Positions 24,671-35,830 of a stretch of 64,000 nt of DNA are shown here, piece by piece (the first letter of the stretch is position 1; each line of letters begins with the position of its first letter). The stretch spans positions 62,001 through 126,000 of the forward strand of contig NZ_JNXC01000014.1 in assembly GCF_000716595.1 (NCBI RefSeq), read 5' to 3'. The notes below the pieces were generated by a model. That model made no database searches and was not told the DNA's origin. It was given only the letters and a program-made list of their open reading frames with translations. Source of the DNA: Saccharothrix sp. NRRL B-16314. GTDB lineage: Bacteria; Actinomycetota; Actinomycetes; Mycobacteriales; Pseudonocardiaceae. Made by a program: the position numbers and the translations under genes.

Positions 24671-24699
24671 GTCCCGGCTGCGGCAGGCGCAGCCGGGAC
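24671..24699. terminator. Bidirectional hairpin terminator
   Basis: A perfect 12-bp stem (GTCCCGGCTGCG with its complement, 5-nt loop) lies between the convergent response regulator and protease genes. Confidence 0.6.
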
Positions 24700-24731
24700 G
24701 GTCCCGGGGGTCAGTGCGGAGACGGGACTGG

Positions 24732-25733
24732 TCAGAACACGGACACGCCGTACTTGCCGAGGGCTTCGGTCACCGGCTGGTAGAAGGTGGTGCCGCCGCG
24801 ACGGCAGTCGCCACTGCCGCCGGAGGTGAGGCCCAGGGCCTTGCCGCCGTCGTACAGCGGGCCACCGCTGTCGCCCGGTTCGGCGCAGACGGTGGTCTGG
24901 ATCATGCCGCGCACGGTTCCGCCGCCGGAGTAGTGCACGGTCACGTCGAGCGCTGTCACCGTGCCGCTCCGGGTGCCGGTGGTGCTGCCGCGCCGGGTGA
25001 CCGACTCACCGACGACCGCGTCACCGGCCGACGTGATGTCCTGGCCGCCTACGGAGCCGGAGATCGTGACGGAAGTGTTGGTGTAGCGGACGATGCCGTA
25101 GTCGTTGCCGGGGAAGCTGGAGCCGGTGCGGTCGCCCAGCTTGGTGTTGTGGCCGGAGTCGGCGAACCACTCGGTCGCGGAGTCGGTGCAGTGGCCCGCG
25201 GTGAGGAAGTAGTACGTGCTGCCGCTGCGCACGTTGAACCCGAGCGAGCAGCGGTACTGCCCGCCGTAGATCGCGTCGCCGCCGGTGGTCAGCGGGGCGA
25301 ACGTGCCGGCGGCCCGTTCGACGCGCGCCGCGCCGCCGGTGTCCGCCACGCTCTTGCGCAGCTTGGCGAGCGCCGACGTGCCGACCGAGCTGTCGGCCGT
25401 GACGACGACCTGGTTGGTGATGGGGTCGACCGCCAACGCCGTGCCCGGTGTGGCGGTGTCCAGCGCGGCCTTGACGTCTTCCAGTTGTCGCGCGCTGCGC
25501 GTGACGAGCCGGGGTGTCGCACCCGCCGTCCGCACGGTGGTTGCGGCAGCCGGGTCGGTGACGTTGACGATCGCGCGCCCGGCGTCGACGTGGACGCCGG
25601 CGGTGCGGTCGGGACCGAGTGACGTGAGGAGGTCGGTGGGGGAGACAGCGGCGGCGGTGGCGGTGGTCGGTACCAATGCGGCGGCGGTGATGGCGGTCGC
25701 GGCGATGACCAGGGCATTCTTGAGGGTTCTCAT
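24732..25733 (-). CDS. Secreted S1 (chymotrypsin-fold) serine protease, streptogrisin/alpha-lytic type
   Basis: 333-residue preproprotease. Signal peptide about 1-28; a propeptide of roughly 110 residues ([10 protein letters not shown]... LRKSVADTG) acts as folding chaperone in this family; the mature domain starts near 145-150. Catalytic triad motifs TAGHC, NDYG and GDSGGP are present, and cysteines flank both the His and Ser motifs as in streptogrisins. The S1 pocket motif region reads [12 protein letters not shown] at 25733 gives the signal peptide. It is an extracellular digestive protease in a single-gene unit. Confidence 0.95.
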   Translation of the reverse strand: MRTLKNALVIAATAITAAALVPTTATAAAVSPTDLLTSLGPDRTAGVHVDAGRAIVNVTDPAAATTVRTAGATPRLVTRSARQLEDVKAALDTATPGTALAVDPITNQVVVTADSSVGTSALAKLRKSVADTGGAARVERAAGTFAPLTTGGDAIYGGQYRCSLGFNVRSGSTYYFLTAGHCTDSATEWFADSGHNTKLGDRTGSSFPGNDYGIVRYTNTSVTISGSVGGQDITSAGDAVVGESVTRRGSTTGTRSGTVTALDVTVHYSGGGTVRGMIQTTVCAEPGDSGGPLYDGGKALGLTSGGSGDCRRGGTTFYQPVTEALGKYGVSVF

Positions 25734-25775
25734 TGTTCCGCCCTTCTGCAGGGGCCGGGAGTGCGGGTAGGCGCA

Positions 25776-25800
25776 CTACCTCGGACGGGTGGTGAGGTAG
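25776..25800. promoter_or_regulatory. Inverted repeat upstream of the protease gene
   Basis: CTACCTC and GAGGTAG are separated by 11 nt, 43-67 nt upstream of the protease ATG. A possible repressor site; no adjacent regulator matches it. Confidence 0.3.
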
Positions 25801-25905
25801 TCCACCTAACGGGCTGAACCCCCGCCGTGACAAGGGTGCGTTGGGCTGACACTGCGGCTGGTCCGGCCGTGGACCGGCCGCGTTGTCGACGGTGTTTCCC
25901 TGTGG

Positions 25906-26103
25906 TCAGCCTTGGAGGTCGTACATCTCGGTGTCGATCAGCGCGCGGCTCGTCCCGGTTTTTCTCCAGCAGTTCGAGGAGCGCGTGCGCCGCCGTGTCG
26001 GTGTCCCCGACCCCACGTCAGCAGCTCCACGTCGAGCGGATCGCCCACCCGCTTCGTGCCGCGTGGCTGGATGCGTCGGGCGAAACCGCCGGTGCCGACC
26101 GAT
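25906..26103 (-). pseudogene. Frameshifted 3' remnant of an unidentified gene
   Basis: The 370-nt stretch between the protease and the LacI gene is not empty. On the minus strand, directly after the LacI stop, three consecutive reading frames carry actinomycete-like codon bias: GFARRIQPRGTKRVGDPLDV near 26085-26020, DTAAHALLELLEKNRDEPR near 25995-25940, and ALIDTEMYDLQG ending at a stop at 25906. Together they look like about 60 codons of the end of a protein broken by two frameshifts. I do not recognise the family. The rest (25734-25905) holds only the inverted repeat at 25776. Confidence 0.35.
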
Positions 26104-27132
26104 TCACGCGGTGGCGGCTCGTCCCAGGGTGCTTTGCCGGGCGATGAGCCGGTGGCCGGCGCGGACCTCGACCCCCGGCAGCGGCTCGGCGCTGCCGATG
26201 CGGCTCAGCAGGCGCTCGACGGCGGTGGTCGCGATGGCGACCTTGTCCGGCGAGATCGTGCTGATCGTCGGGTTGGCGTACCGGCCTTCCTCTATGTCGT
26301 CGTAGCCGATCAGCGCGATGTCCTCCGGCACCCGCAACCCGCGGTCAAGGATCTCGTGCAGGGCTCCGAGCGCCACGAGGTCGGAGTAGCAGAAGGCGGC
26401 GTCCGGCGGGTCGTCGCGGTCCAGCAGGTGCCGCATGGCGCCCCAGCCGTCGGCGCGGTTGAAGCGGGGCGTGTGGATGATCAGAGACTCGTCCACCGGC
26501 AGTCCGGCGTCCGCGTGGGCCTGCCGGTAACCGAGGGTGCGCAGCTGCGCCGCCTCGCCGGTCGGGTACGGCTGGTCGCCGATGGCCGCGATCCGCCGCC
26601 TGCCCAGGTTGATCAGGTGTGCGGTGGCCTCGCGTGACGCTTCCACGTCGTCAATGCCGACGTGGTCGAAAACGCCGTTGGACGAACGCTCGCCGAGGAC
26701 CACCAGCGGCAGCGTCGGGTCGCTGTCGACCAAGTCCTCCTGGGCCAGTCCCAGCGGGCTGAAGATCATGCCGTCGAACAGGAACGCCCGCGCGCCGCGC
26801 CGGATCATCTCGCGCTCGTGCGCCGGGTCGCCGTCCGTCTGGTCGATCAGCACGTTGTAGCCGCGTTCCCGCGCCCTGGGGATGATGGCCTGCAACAGTT
26901 CCGCGAAGTACGGCGTGTCCAGGTACGGCACGACCACGGCGATCTGGCCGGACCGGCCGTTGGCCAGGTTGCGGGCGAGGACGTTGGGCCGGTAGCCCAG
27001 CTCCTGGATCGCCGCCTCGACCTTCTCCCTGGTCCGCTCGGTGACCCGCGCGTAGCCGTTCACCACGTTCGAGACCGTCCGCGCGGACACGCCGGCCAGC
27101 TCTGCTACGTCACGCAGCGTGGCGTCGCGCAT
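26104..27132 (-). CDS. LacI-family transcriptional repressor
   Basis: 342-residue LacI/GalR regulator. The N-terminal HTH (TLRDVAELAGVSARTVSNVVNG) and hinge (RPNVLARNLANGRSG) are followed by a sugar-binding type I periplasmic-binding fold (about 60-335) with the expected GYDDIEEGRYANPTISTISP segment. ATG at 27132 has GGAGGAG 6 nt upstream; upstream codons are not family-like. It is divergent from the sugar ABC importer and GH51 gene and three operator-like palindromes lie between them, so it most likely represses that operon and itself until an arabinose-type inducer binds. Confidence 0.94.
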   Translation of the reverse strand: MRDATLRDVAELAGVSARTVSNVVNGYARVTERTREKVEAAIQELGYRPNVLARNLANGRSGQIAVVVPYLDTPYFAELLQAIIPRARERGYNVLIDQTDGDPAHEREMIRRGARAFLFDGMIFSPLGLAQEDLVDSDPTLPLVVLGERSSNGVFDHVGIDDVEASREATAHLINLGRRRIAAIGDQPYPTGEAAQLRTLGYRQAHADAGLPVDESLIIHTPRFNRADGWGAMRHLLDRDDPPDAAFCYSDLVALGALHEILDRGLRVPEDIALIGYDDIEEGRYANPTISTISPDKVAIATTAVERLLSRIGSAEPLPGVEVRAGHRLIARQSTLGRAATA

Positions 27133-27170
27133 CGTTCTCCTCCGTTGGACCGGCGCGGCGGCCCTACCGC

Positions 27171-27185
27171 TACAGCGCTGCAAAA
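27171..27185. promoter_or_regulatory. LacI-type operator O1
   Basis: TACAGCGCTGCAAAA contains the perfect palindrome CAGCGCTG and reads TTTTGCAGCGCTGTA on the other strand. It lies 39 nt upstream of the LacI gene start, in position for autoregulation. Confidence 0.6.
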
Positions 27186-27279
27186 CAGTGTGCCCGGCGC
27201 TCCGCCTCCGCGACAAGTCTGCGTCGCCGGCGCGTCGCAACCGTGTTGCATCTCGTTTGGATTAACTTCAGATGGGGTC

Positions 27280-27293
27280 TTGCAGCGCAGCAA
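27280..27293. promoter_or_regulatory. LacI-type operator O2
   Basis: TTGCAGCGCAGCAA, identical to O3 over 14 nt, in the long gap before the sugar-binding protein gene. Confidence 0.6.
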
Positions 27294-27311
27294 AGCTCCG
27301 TCCATAGTCTT

Positions 27312-27325
27312 TTGCAGCGCAGCAA
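27312..27325. promoter_or_regulatory. LacI-type operator O3
   Basis: TTGCAGCGCAGCAA, second identical copy; centres of O2 and O3 are 32 bp apart, about three helical turns, allowing cooperative binding on one face. The rest of the 382-nt gap between the divergent genes shows no further feature I can support. Confidence 0.6.
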
Positions 27326-27514
27326 GACCCGGTGCCACGGCGGCAGTCACGATCGGTTCCCCCGAACCGTCGGTCGTGGCGCAACACCCCGACCGACCTC
27401 AGGGCACCAGATCGCGCCTCGCGGGGTCACCGCATACCTTCTGTACGTCTCGCTCACGGACCGTGATCGCGGTGGCGCATGCCCGGACGCATGCCGCGAC
27501 GGAAAGGCACATTC

Positions 27515-28828
27515 ATGCCCGGCACCACATGGTTGGCGAAACTCCGCGCAGGGCTGGCCGCCTGCGGCCTGCTCGCCGTGGCCGCCTGCGGGGGCGCCAC
27601 CAGCGACGACGGCGGACCTGTGAAGGTGTCCGTCTGGGCCTGGTACCCGGAGTTCAAGGGCGTCGTCGAGGCCTTCAACGCCTCGCACAAGGACATCCAG
27701 GTCGAGTGGACCAACGTCGGCACCGGACCTGACCAGTACGCCAAGCTCAAGACGGCGTTCACGGCCGGCAAGGGCGCGCCGGACGTGGCGATGGTGGAGT
27801 TCCAGCAGATCCCCACGTTCATCATCCTCGACGCACTGGTGGACATGGGCCCACACGGAGCCAACGAGGACAAGGACCTCTACGCCGAGTGGGCGTGGAG
27901 CCAGGCCACCGACGGCGAGAAGGTCTACGCCATCCCGGTCGACGGCGGCCCGATGGCGTTGATGTACCGCAAGGACCTGTTCGACCAGCACGCCATCCCG
28001 GTGCCGACCACGTGGGCCGAGTACGCGGACGCGGCGGCGAAGATCAAGGCGGCCGACCCCGAGGGGCACATCGCCAGCTTCGGCAGCGACGGCGGCTGGA
28101 TCAACGGCCTGATGTGGCAGTCGGGCTGCCGCCCGTACGGCTACTCGCAGGCCACCGCGAAGGACCAGGTGAAGATCAACCTCACCGCGCCCGAGTGCAA
28201 GCGGGTGTTCGACCTGTACGGCGACCTGGTCGAGAAGGGCCTCATGGCCAAGGACCCGTTCTTCACCGCCGACGCCACCGCCGCGCTCGACTCCGGCAAG
28301 TACTGGACGTGGGCCGCCGCCGGCTGGACCCCCGGCTACGTCGCGGGCTCGCTGAAGAACACGGCGGGCAAGTGGGCCGTCGCGCCGATGCCGCAGTGGA
28401 CCGCGGGCGCCGACGAGCAGGGCGACTGGGGCGGCTCGACGTTCACCGTCACCAAGCAGGCCAAGAACCCCGCGGCGGCGACCACCGTGGCCCGCGAGCT
28501 GTTCGGCAAGTCGAAGGCCGCGTGGGACATCGGCCTGAACAAGGCGTTCCTGTACCCGCTGGTGAAGGACGTCGCGGCCGACCCGGCGTTCACCGGCAAG
28601 GCGTACGAGTTCTTCAACGGCCAGAAGGTGAACGAGATCTTCGTGCCGGTGTCGGAGAAGCTGGGCGAGTTCCAGTACACGCCGTTCCAGGACTTCGTCT
28701 TCGGCGAGCTGAACGACCGCAGCGCCGAGGCGATGTCGGGCAGCAGGTCGTGGGACTCGGTGCTGGAGGAAACGCAGAAGAACGTCGTCGCGTACGCCGA
28801 GCAGCAGGGCTTCAAGGTCAGCAAGTAG
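27515..28828 (+). CDS. Sugar ABC transporter substrate-binding lipoprotein
   Basis: 437-residue family 1 extracellular solute-binding lipoprotein. The leader ends in the lipobox LAVAAC; the mature part starts VKVSVWAWYPEFKGVVEAFN and shows the family's YAIPVDGGPMALMYRKDLF segment near residue 145. ATG at 27515 is chosen because GGAAAGG lies 7 nt upstream; the 27479 reading adds only a basic, non-conserved stretch. It captures a sugar, most likely arabinose or an arabino-oligosaccharide given the GH51 gene at the operon's end. Confidence 0.93.
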   Translation: MPGTTWLAKLRAGLAACGLLAVAACGGATSDDGGPVKVSVWAWYPEFKGVVEAFNASHKDIQVEWTNVGTGPDQYAKLKTAFTAGKGAPDVAMVEFQQIPTFIILDALVDMGPHGANEDKDLYAEWAWSQATDGEKVYAIPVDGGPMALMYRKDLFDQHAIPVPTTWAEYADAAAKIKAADPEGHIASFGSDGGWINGLMWQSGCRPYGYSQATAKDQVKINLTAPECKRVFDLYGDLVEKGLMAKDPFFTADATAALDSGKYWTWAAAGWTPGYVAGSLKNTAGKWAVAPMPQWTAGADEQGDWGGSTFTVTKQAKNPAAATTVARELFGKSKAAWDIGLNKAFLYPLVKDVAADPAFTGKAYEFFNGQKVNEIFVPVSEKLGEFQYTPFQDFVFGELNDRSAEAMSGSRSWDSVLEETQKNVVAYAEQQGFKVSK

Positions 28829-28913
28829 GGCTTACCTCCCGCCGCGGCGTACCCCGACGTCGCGGCGGGTCCGACCGCCACCCTCCAGTTCCGGCACAGT
28901 CAGGAGGTTCACC

Positions 28914-29876
28914 GTGACCCGGTCCGCACCGATCACGGCACCCGCGCCCGCAGACTCGCCGCCTGGCCGTCCGGCCGAGAGCCGGTCCCGGCGGAGGTCG
29001 CGCCGGGTCACCGCGCACCCGGTGGCCGGAGCGCTGTTCGTCCTGCCGTTCTTCCTCGTCGTCGTCGCGTTCCTGATCGTGCCGCTGGGGTACGCGTTCT
29101 GGCTAAGCCTGTCCAGCAAGAGCCTCGCCACCGGCGTCAAGTTCAGCGGTCTCGACAACTACGTGCGCGCGTTCACCGATCCGCTGCTGCTGGACGGCCT
29201 GCTGCGGGTCGTCCTCTTCGGACTCGTGCAGATCCCGATCATGCTGGGCATCGCGCTGGCGGGCGCGCTGGTGCTGGACGCCGTCACGACGAAGTTCGCC
29301 CTGGCGTTCCGGCTCATCGCGTTCATGCCCTACGCGGTGCCGGCGGTGGTCGGCGCGCTGATGTGGGGTTTCCTGTACAGCCGCACGTTCGGCCCGTTCG
29401 CGGACCTGCCGACGCTCGTCGGCGGCGAGCCGATCGACTTCTTCAGCGTCTCGCTGCTGCTGCTGTCGCTCGGCAACATCGTGACGTGGGCGTGGACCGG
29501 CTACAACATGATCATCCTGTACTCGGCGCTGCAGGGCGTGCCCCGTGAGATGTACGAGGCCGCGGTGATCGACGGGGCCACGCCGGTGCAGATCGCGTTG
29601 CGGGTCAAGGTTCCCGCGATCAAGCAGGCCATCTCGCTGGCCGCGATCTTCACCGTCATCGGCACCATGCAGTTCTTCACCGAACCGGCCATCATGGCCC
29701 GGTTCGCGCCGCAGATCTCCGCCGGGTACACGCCGAACCTCTACGCCTACAACCAGGCGTTCGCCTACTCGGACTTCCACTACTCGGCCGCGGTCTCCTT
29801 CGCCCTCGGCTTCCTGGTGTTCGTCGTCGCGTACCTGTTCGTGTTCGTCAACCGCCGGCGAGGTGCTCGCGCATGA
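28914..29876 (+). CDS. Sugar ABC transporter permease (MalF-like)
   Basis: 320-residue permease with a ~35-residue polar arginine-rich N-terminus followed by six membrane helices. The EAA loop reads EMYEAAVIDGATPVQIALRV, contacting the shared ATPase. GTG at 28914 follows AGGAGG by 6 nt. It forms the channel with the 29873 permease. No ATPase gene is in the operon, which is common in actinomycetes where an MsiK-type protein encoded elsewhere energises several sugar importers. Confidence 0.93.
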   Translation: MTRSAPITAPAPADSPPGRPAESRSRRRSRRVTAHPVAGALFVLPFFLVVVAFLIVPLGYAFWLSLSSKSLATGVKFSGLDNYVRAFTDPLLLDGLLRVVLFGLVQIPIMLGIALAGALVLDAVTTKFALAFRLIAFMPYAVPAVVGALMWGFLYSRTFGPFADLPTLVGGEPIDFFSVSLLLLSLGNIVTWAWTGYNMIILYSALQGVPREMYEAAVIDGATPVQIALRVKVPAIKQAISLAAIFTVIGTMQFFTEPAIMARFAPQISAGYTPNLYAYNQAFAYSDFHYSAAVSFALGFLVFVVAYLFVFVNRRRGARA

Positions 29877-30712
29877 AGGTGAAGACCCGGCTGCCGCACC
29901 TGCTGATGGGTGTGGGCATCCTCTACTTCCTCGTCCCGCTGCTGTGGGTGGTCATCGCGGCCACCAAGAGCCAGCCGGACCTCCTCGACAGCCCGGCGCT
30001 GTGGTTCGCCGAGTTCAACCTCTTCGAGAACATCGGGCAGCTGTTCCGCGAGGACGGCGGCGTGTACGGCAAGTGGCTGCTCAACACGGCGCTGTACTCG
30101 GGGCTGAGCGCGCTCGGCGCGACCGCGTTGGCGGCTGCCGCGGGCTACGGGCTGGCCCGGTTCCAGTTCCTGGGCAAGCGGTTGTTCGAGACCGCCCTGC
30201 TCGGCATGATCATGGTGCCGGCCACCGCCCTGGTGCTGCCGACGTACCTGATCCTGGCCGAGGTGGAGCTGGTCGACACGATGTGGGCGGTCATCCTGCC
30301 CTCGTTGCTGAGCCCCTTCGGCGCGTACCTGGTCCGCGTGTACGTGGACGAGAGCGTGCCGGTGGAGCTGATCGACGCCGCCCGCATCGACCGGGCGGGC
30401 GAACTGCGCATCTTCTGGCAGATCGTGGTCCCGATGATGCGACCCGCGATCGTCACCGTCTTCCTGTTCACGCTGGTCGCGACGTGGAACAACTACTTCC
30501 TGCCGCTGGTGATGCTCAGCGACGCCGAGCTCTACCCGCTGACCGTGGGGTTGACCACCTGGTTCAACACCGCGCAGCAGGAGGCAGGCACCCGGATGCT
30601 GTTCAACCTCGTCGTGACCGGCTCACTGCTGGCCATCGTCCCGCTCGTCGTCGCCTTCGTCCTGCTGCAGCGCTTCTGGCGCAGCGGCGCGTCGGCCGGC
30701 GCTCTCAAATAG
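29873..30712 (+). CDS. Sugar ABC transporter permease (MalG-like)
   Basis: 279-residue permease with six helices; the EAA loop is PVELIDAARIDRAGELRIFW. ATG overlaps the previous stop (ATGA). The GYGLARFQFLGKRLFE segment is typical of MalG-type subunits. It completes the importer encoded from 27515. Confidence 0.93.
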   Translation: MKVKTRLPHLLMGVGILYFLVPLLWVVIAATKSQPDLLDSPALWFAEFNLFENIGQLFREDGGVYGKWLLNTALYSGLSALGATALAAAAGYGLARFQFLGKRLFETALLGMIMVPATALVLPTYLILAEVELVDTMWAVILPSLLSPFGAYLVRVYVDESVPVELIDAARIDRAGELRIFWQIVVPMMRPAIVTVFLFTLVATWNNYFLPLVMLSDAELYPLTVGLTTWFNTAQQEAGTRMLFNLVVTGSLLAIVPLVVAFVLLQRFWRSGASAGALK

Positions 30713-30723
30713 GAAGCAGAACC

Positions 30724-32229
30724 GTGCTCAACGCCTCCTTGGTCATCAGCCCCGACTACGTCATCGCGCCGGTGCGCCGCCGGCTCTTCGGATCGTTCGT
30801 CGAGCACATGGGCCGTTGCGTCTACACCGGCATCTACGAACCCGGCCACCCGACCGCCGACGAGGACGGGTTCCGCGGCGACGTGCTCGACCTGACCCGT
30901 GAACTCGGGGTGGAGCTGGTCCGCTACCCCGGCGGCAACTTCGTGTCCGGCTACCGGTGGGAGGACGGCATCGGGCCGGTCGCCGACCGACCGGTGCGCC
31001 GCGAACTCGCGTGGCACAGCATCGAGACGAACGAGGTCGGCGTCGACGAGTTCGCCCGCTGGGCCCGCAAGGCCGACGTCGAGGTGATGTACGCGGTGAA
31101 CCTCGGCACGCGCGGCGTCGAGGAAGCGCTCGACGTGCACGAGTACATGAACCACGAGAGCGGCACGCACCTGTCGGAGTTGCGCCGTGCCAACGGTTCC
31201 GATGCGCCGCACGGCGTGAAGCTGTGGTGCCTGGGCAACGAGCTGGACGGCCCGTGGCAGCTCGGCCACAAGACCGCGCACGAGTACGGTCGGCTGGCGG
31301 CCGAGACGGCGCGGGCGTTGCGCCAGGCCGAGCCGGACCTGGAACTGGTGGCGTGCGGCAGTTCGAGCTCGTCCATGCCGACGTTCGGCGAGTGGGAGTC
31401 CACCGTCCTGGAGCTGACCTACGACCAGGTGGACCACATCTCGCTGCACGCGTACTACGAGGTGCTCGACGGTGACGTGGACAGCTTCCTCGCCTCCGCC
31501 GTCGACATGGACCACTTCATCGACAGCGTGGTGGCCACGGCGGACGCGGTCGGGGCGCGGCTGAAGAGCAGCAAGAAGATCACGCTCTCGTTCGACGAGT
31601 GGAACGTCTGGTACATGAAGCGGTTCCAGGAGGCGCCGCGCACCGAGTGGGAGACCGCGCCGCGGGTCATCGAGGACCAGTACGACGTCACCGACGCGGT
31701 GGTCGTCGGCAACCTGCTGATCTCGTTGCTGCGGCACAGCGACCGGGTGGCGGTGGCGTGCCAGGCGCAGCTGGTCAACGTGATCGCGCCGATCCGCAGC
31801 GAGCCGGGCGGTCCGGCGTGGCGGCAGACGATCTTCCACCCGTTCGCGTTGACCTCGCGGTTGGCGCGGGGGCAGGTGCTGCGGGTGGAGACGACGTCAC
31901 CGACTTACTCCACCAAGCGGTTCGGTGACGTCCCGGTGGTCGACGCGGTCGCCACGCACGACCCGGACACCGGTGACACGGTGGTGTTCGTGGTGAACCG
32001 GCACCAGTCCGAGCCGGTGGACCTGCGGGTGGGGCTCGCGGCGTTCGGCGACGTTGCGGTGGCCGAGGCGTGGACGATGCACGACCAGGACGGCTCGGCG
32101 ACCAACACCGAGGCCGACCCGGACCGCGTCGTGCCGCAGGCGCAGGCGGTCGACGTCACCGAGGGCGAGCTGCACGCCGTCCTGCCGCCCGTTTCGTGGA
32201 CCGCGGTGCGGCTGACCCACCGCTCCTGA
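30724..32229 (+). CDS. abfA: GH51 alpha-L-arabinofuranosidase, intracellular
   Basis: 501-residue glycoside hydrolase family 51 enzyme that removes alpha-L-arabinofuranosyl groups from arabino-oligosaccharides. No signal peptide, so it acts on imported sugars. The acid/base is E173 in LGNELDGPW and the nucleophile is E292 in SFDEWNVWY; the N-terminal LFGSFVEHMGRCVYTGIYEP and the C-terminal beta-sandwich fit the family and its usual ~500-residue length. GTG at 30724 has AGGAAG 7 nt upstream and follows the permease by 11 nt. It defines the importer's likely role in arabinan/arabinoxylan use. Confidence 0.95.
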   Translation: MLNASLVISPDYVIAPVRRRLFGSFVEHMGRCVYTGIYEPGHPTADEDGFRGDVLDLTRELGVELVRYPGGNFVSGYRWEDGIGPVADRPVRRELAWHSIETNEVGVDEFARWARKADVEVMYAVNLGTRGVEEALDVHEYMNHESGTHLSELRRANGSDAPHGVKLWCLGNELDGPWQLGHKTAHEYGRLAAETARALRQAEPDLELVACGSSSSSMPTFGEWESTVLELTYDQVDHISLHAYYEVLDGDVDSFLASAVDMDHFIDSVVATADAVGARLKSSKKITLSFDEWNVWYMKRFQEAPRTEWETAPRVIEDQYDVTDAVVVGNLLISLLRHSDRVAVACQAQLVNVIAPIRSEPGGPAWRQTIFHPFALTSRLARGQVLRVETTSPTYSTKRFGDVPVVDAVATHDPDTGDTVVFVVNRHQSEPVDLRVGLAAFGDVAVAEAWTMHDQDGSATNTEADPDRVVPQAQAVDVTEGELHAVLPPVSWTAVRLTHRS

Positions 32230-32241
32230 CCACCCCCGCGC

Positions 32242-32407
32242 CGTGAGTCCTACGTTCCGTACGCGTGAGTCCTACGTTCGGAACGGGTGAGTCCTACGTT
32301 CGGAACCCCTGAATTCAACGTTCGCGTCGGGGCTTGCCTGCCTCCGCGTTCTGAGCGTTGAATTCGGGTGTTCGGAACGTAGGACTCACGCGTCGGGAAC
32401 GTAGGAC

Positions 32408-32415
<8 letters not shown>
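32242..32415. repeat. Interspersed repeat cluster, locus 3: composite palindrome between convergent genes
   Basis: Layout: A+ (32242), A+ (32264), A+ (32287), B+ (about 32310-32324), a ~28-nt loop, B- (about 32350-32365), A- (about 32374), A- (about 32397). Motif A reads CGTGAGTCCTACGTTC and B reads TGAATTCAACGTTC. The inner A+B arms (32287-32325 and 32350-32390) are close inverted copies. The last A- contains the UvrA stop codon (32408-32410). The cluster fills the gap between GH51 and the UvrA-like gene. Confidence 0.85.
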
Positions 32416-34804
<2,389 letters not shown>

Positions 34805-34908
34805 GCTTGTCGTCTCTCCATCACTTCTGTCCGTCGTGGACAAGTCCGGGGTGGCCGGCGCACGCGGACCCGGTGCGCACGGCCGTCACCAGTGCTTCGC
34901 CGGACGGC

Positions 34909-35319
34909 TCAGCCGACTTCCTGGATGCGGACCAGGTTGCCCGCGGGGTCGCGGAACGCGCAGTCGCGGATGCCGTAGGGCTGCAACGTCGGCTCTTGGA
35001 CGACCTCGACGTCGTGGGACTGGACCTTCTCGAAGGTGCCGTCGAGGTCGCGGGAGGCCAGCAGGATCCAGCCGTAGGTGCCCTTGGCCATCATCTCGGT
35101 GATGGTGCGGCGCTCGTCGTCGGTGATGCCGGGGTCGACGGCCGGCGGGGCCAGCAGGATCGACGTGTCGGGCTGATCGGCCGGACCGACCGTGATCCAG
35201 CGCATCCTGCCCTGGCCGACGTCGTTGCGGACCTCGAAGCCGAGGACGTCGCGGTAGAAGGCCAGCGACGCGTCCGGGTCGTCGTGCGGGAGGAAGCTGG
35301 TGTGAATGGTGATGTCCAT
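34909..35319 (-). CDS. VOC-superfamily (glyoxalase/bleomycin-resistance fold) protein
   Basis: 136-residue vicinal-oxygen-chelate fold protein with two beta-alpha-beta-beta-beta halves: [19 protein letters not shown] in the first and [20 protein letters not shown] at the end. Members chelate metal for isomerase or dioxygenase reactions or simply bind drugs. It lies between the AraC and UvrA-like genes (10 nt from the first), so it may belong to a toxic-compound response. Actual substrate unknown. Confidence 0.9.
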   Translation of the reverse strand: MDITIHTSFLPHDDPDASLAFYRDVLGFEVRNDVGQGRMRWITVGPADQPDTSILLAPPAVDPGITDDERRTITEMMAKGTYGWILLASRDLDGTFEKVQSHDVEVVQEPTLQPYGIRDCAFRDPAGNLVRIQEVG

Positions 35320-35329
35320 GGCGATGACG

Positions 35330-35773
35330 CTAGGTGAGGCTCTCGGCCGGCGCTTCTCGATTCCTGACCGGTCGGGAGACCTGCTTCTCGACGCAGGACG
35401 GGATGCCCGCGGTCGGCGGCGCCTCCTGGCGGCGGTAGGCGCTGGGAGGCATGCCGACCAGCTCGGTGAACCTGGTGCTGAAGGTGCCCAGCGACGAGCA
35501 GCCGACGGCGAAGCAGACCTCGGTGACGCTGAGGTCGCCGCGACGCAGCAGCGCCATCGCCCGCTCGATGCGACGGGTCATCAGGTACGAGTACGGTGAC
35601 TCACCGTAAGCGCGTCGGAACTGGCGGCTGAGGTGCCCGGCGGACACGTTCACGCCGCGGGCCAGCGCCTCGACGTCCAGCGGCTGCGCGTAGTCCCGGT
35701 CGATCCGGTCCCGGACCCGCCGCAGCAGCGCGAGGTCACGCAGGTGCTGAGTCGCGGCTGGTGTGCTGGTCAC
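35330..35773 (-). CDS. AraC-family transcriptional regulator (DNA-binding domain only)
   Basis: 147-residue protein containing little more than an AraC-type double HTH (about 20-115): LARGVNVSAGHLSRQFRRAYGESPYSYL and VCFAVGCSSLGTFSTRFTELVGMPPSAYR. It lacks the effector domain of classical AraC proteins and has a ~30-residue polar tail. First gene of the AraC-VOC-UvrA unit, and so likely its regulator. Confidence 0.9.
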   Translation of the reverse strand: MTSTPAATQHLRDLALLRRVRDRIDRDYAQPLDVEALARGVNVSAGHLSRQFRRAYGESPYSYLMTRRIERAMALLRRGDLSVTEVCFAVGCSSLGTFSTRFTELVGMPPSAYRRQEAPPTAGIPSCVEKQVSRPVRNREAPAESLT

Positions 35774-35830
35774 CTGCCCGATGGTGCCACACGCGGGCCA
35801 GGTGGAGCAGCGTGTTCGGCCGATCGACCG

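Noticed and set aside
25827..26305. Plus-strand genes in the protease-LacI gap
   Set aside because: The frames run across the LacI C-terminus or show no family-like sequence; coding-like signal is stronger on the minus strand.
27133..27514. A coding gene in the 382-nt gap before the sugar-binding protein
   Set aside because: Frames here are broken or overlap the three operator-like palindromes; the region is best explained as a divergent regulatory region.
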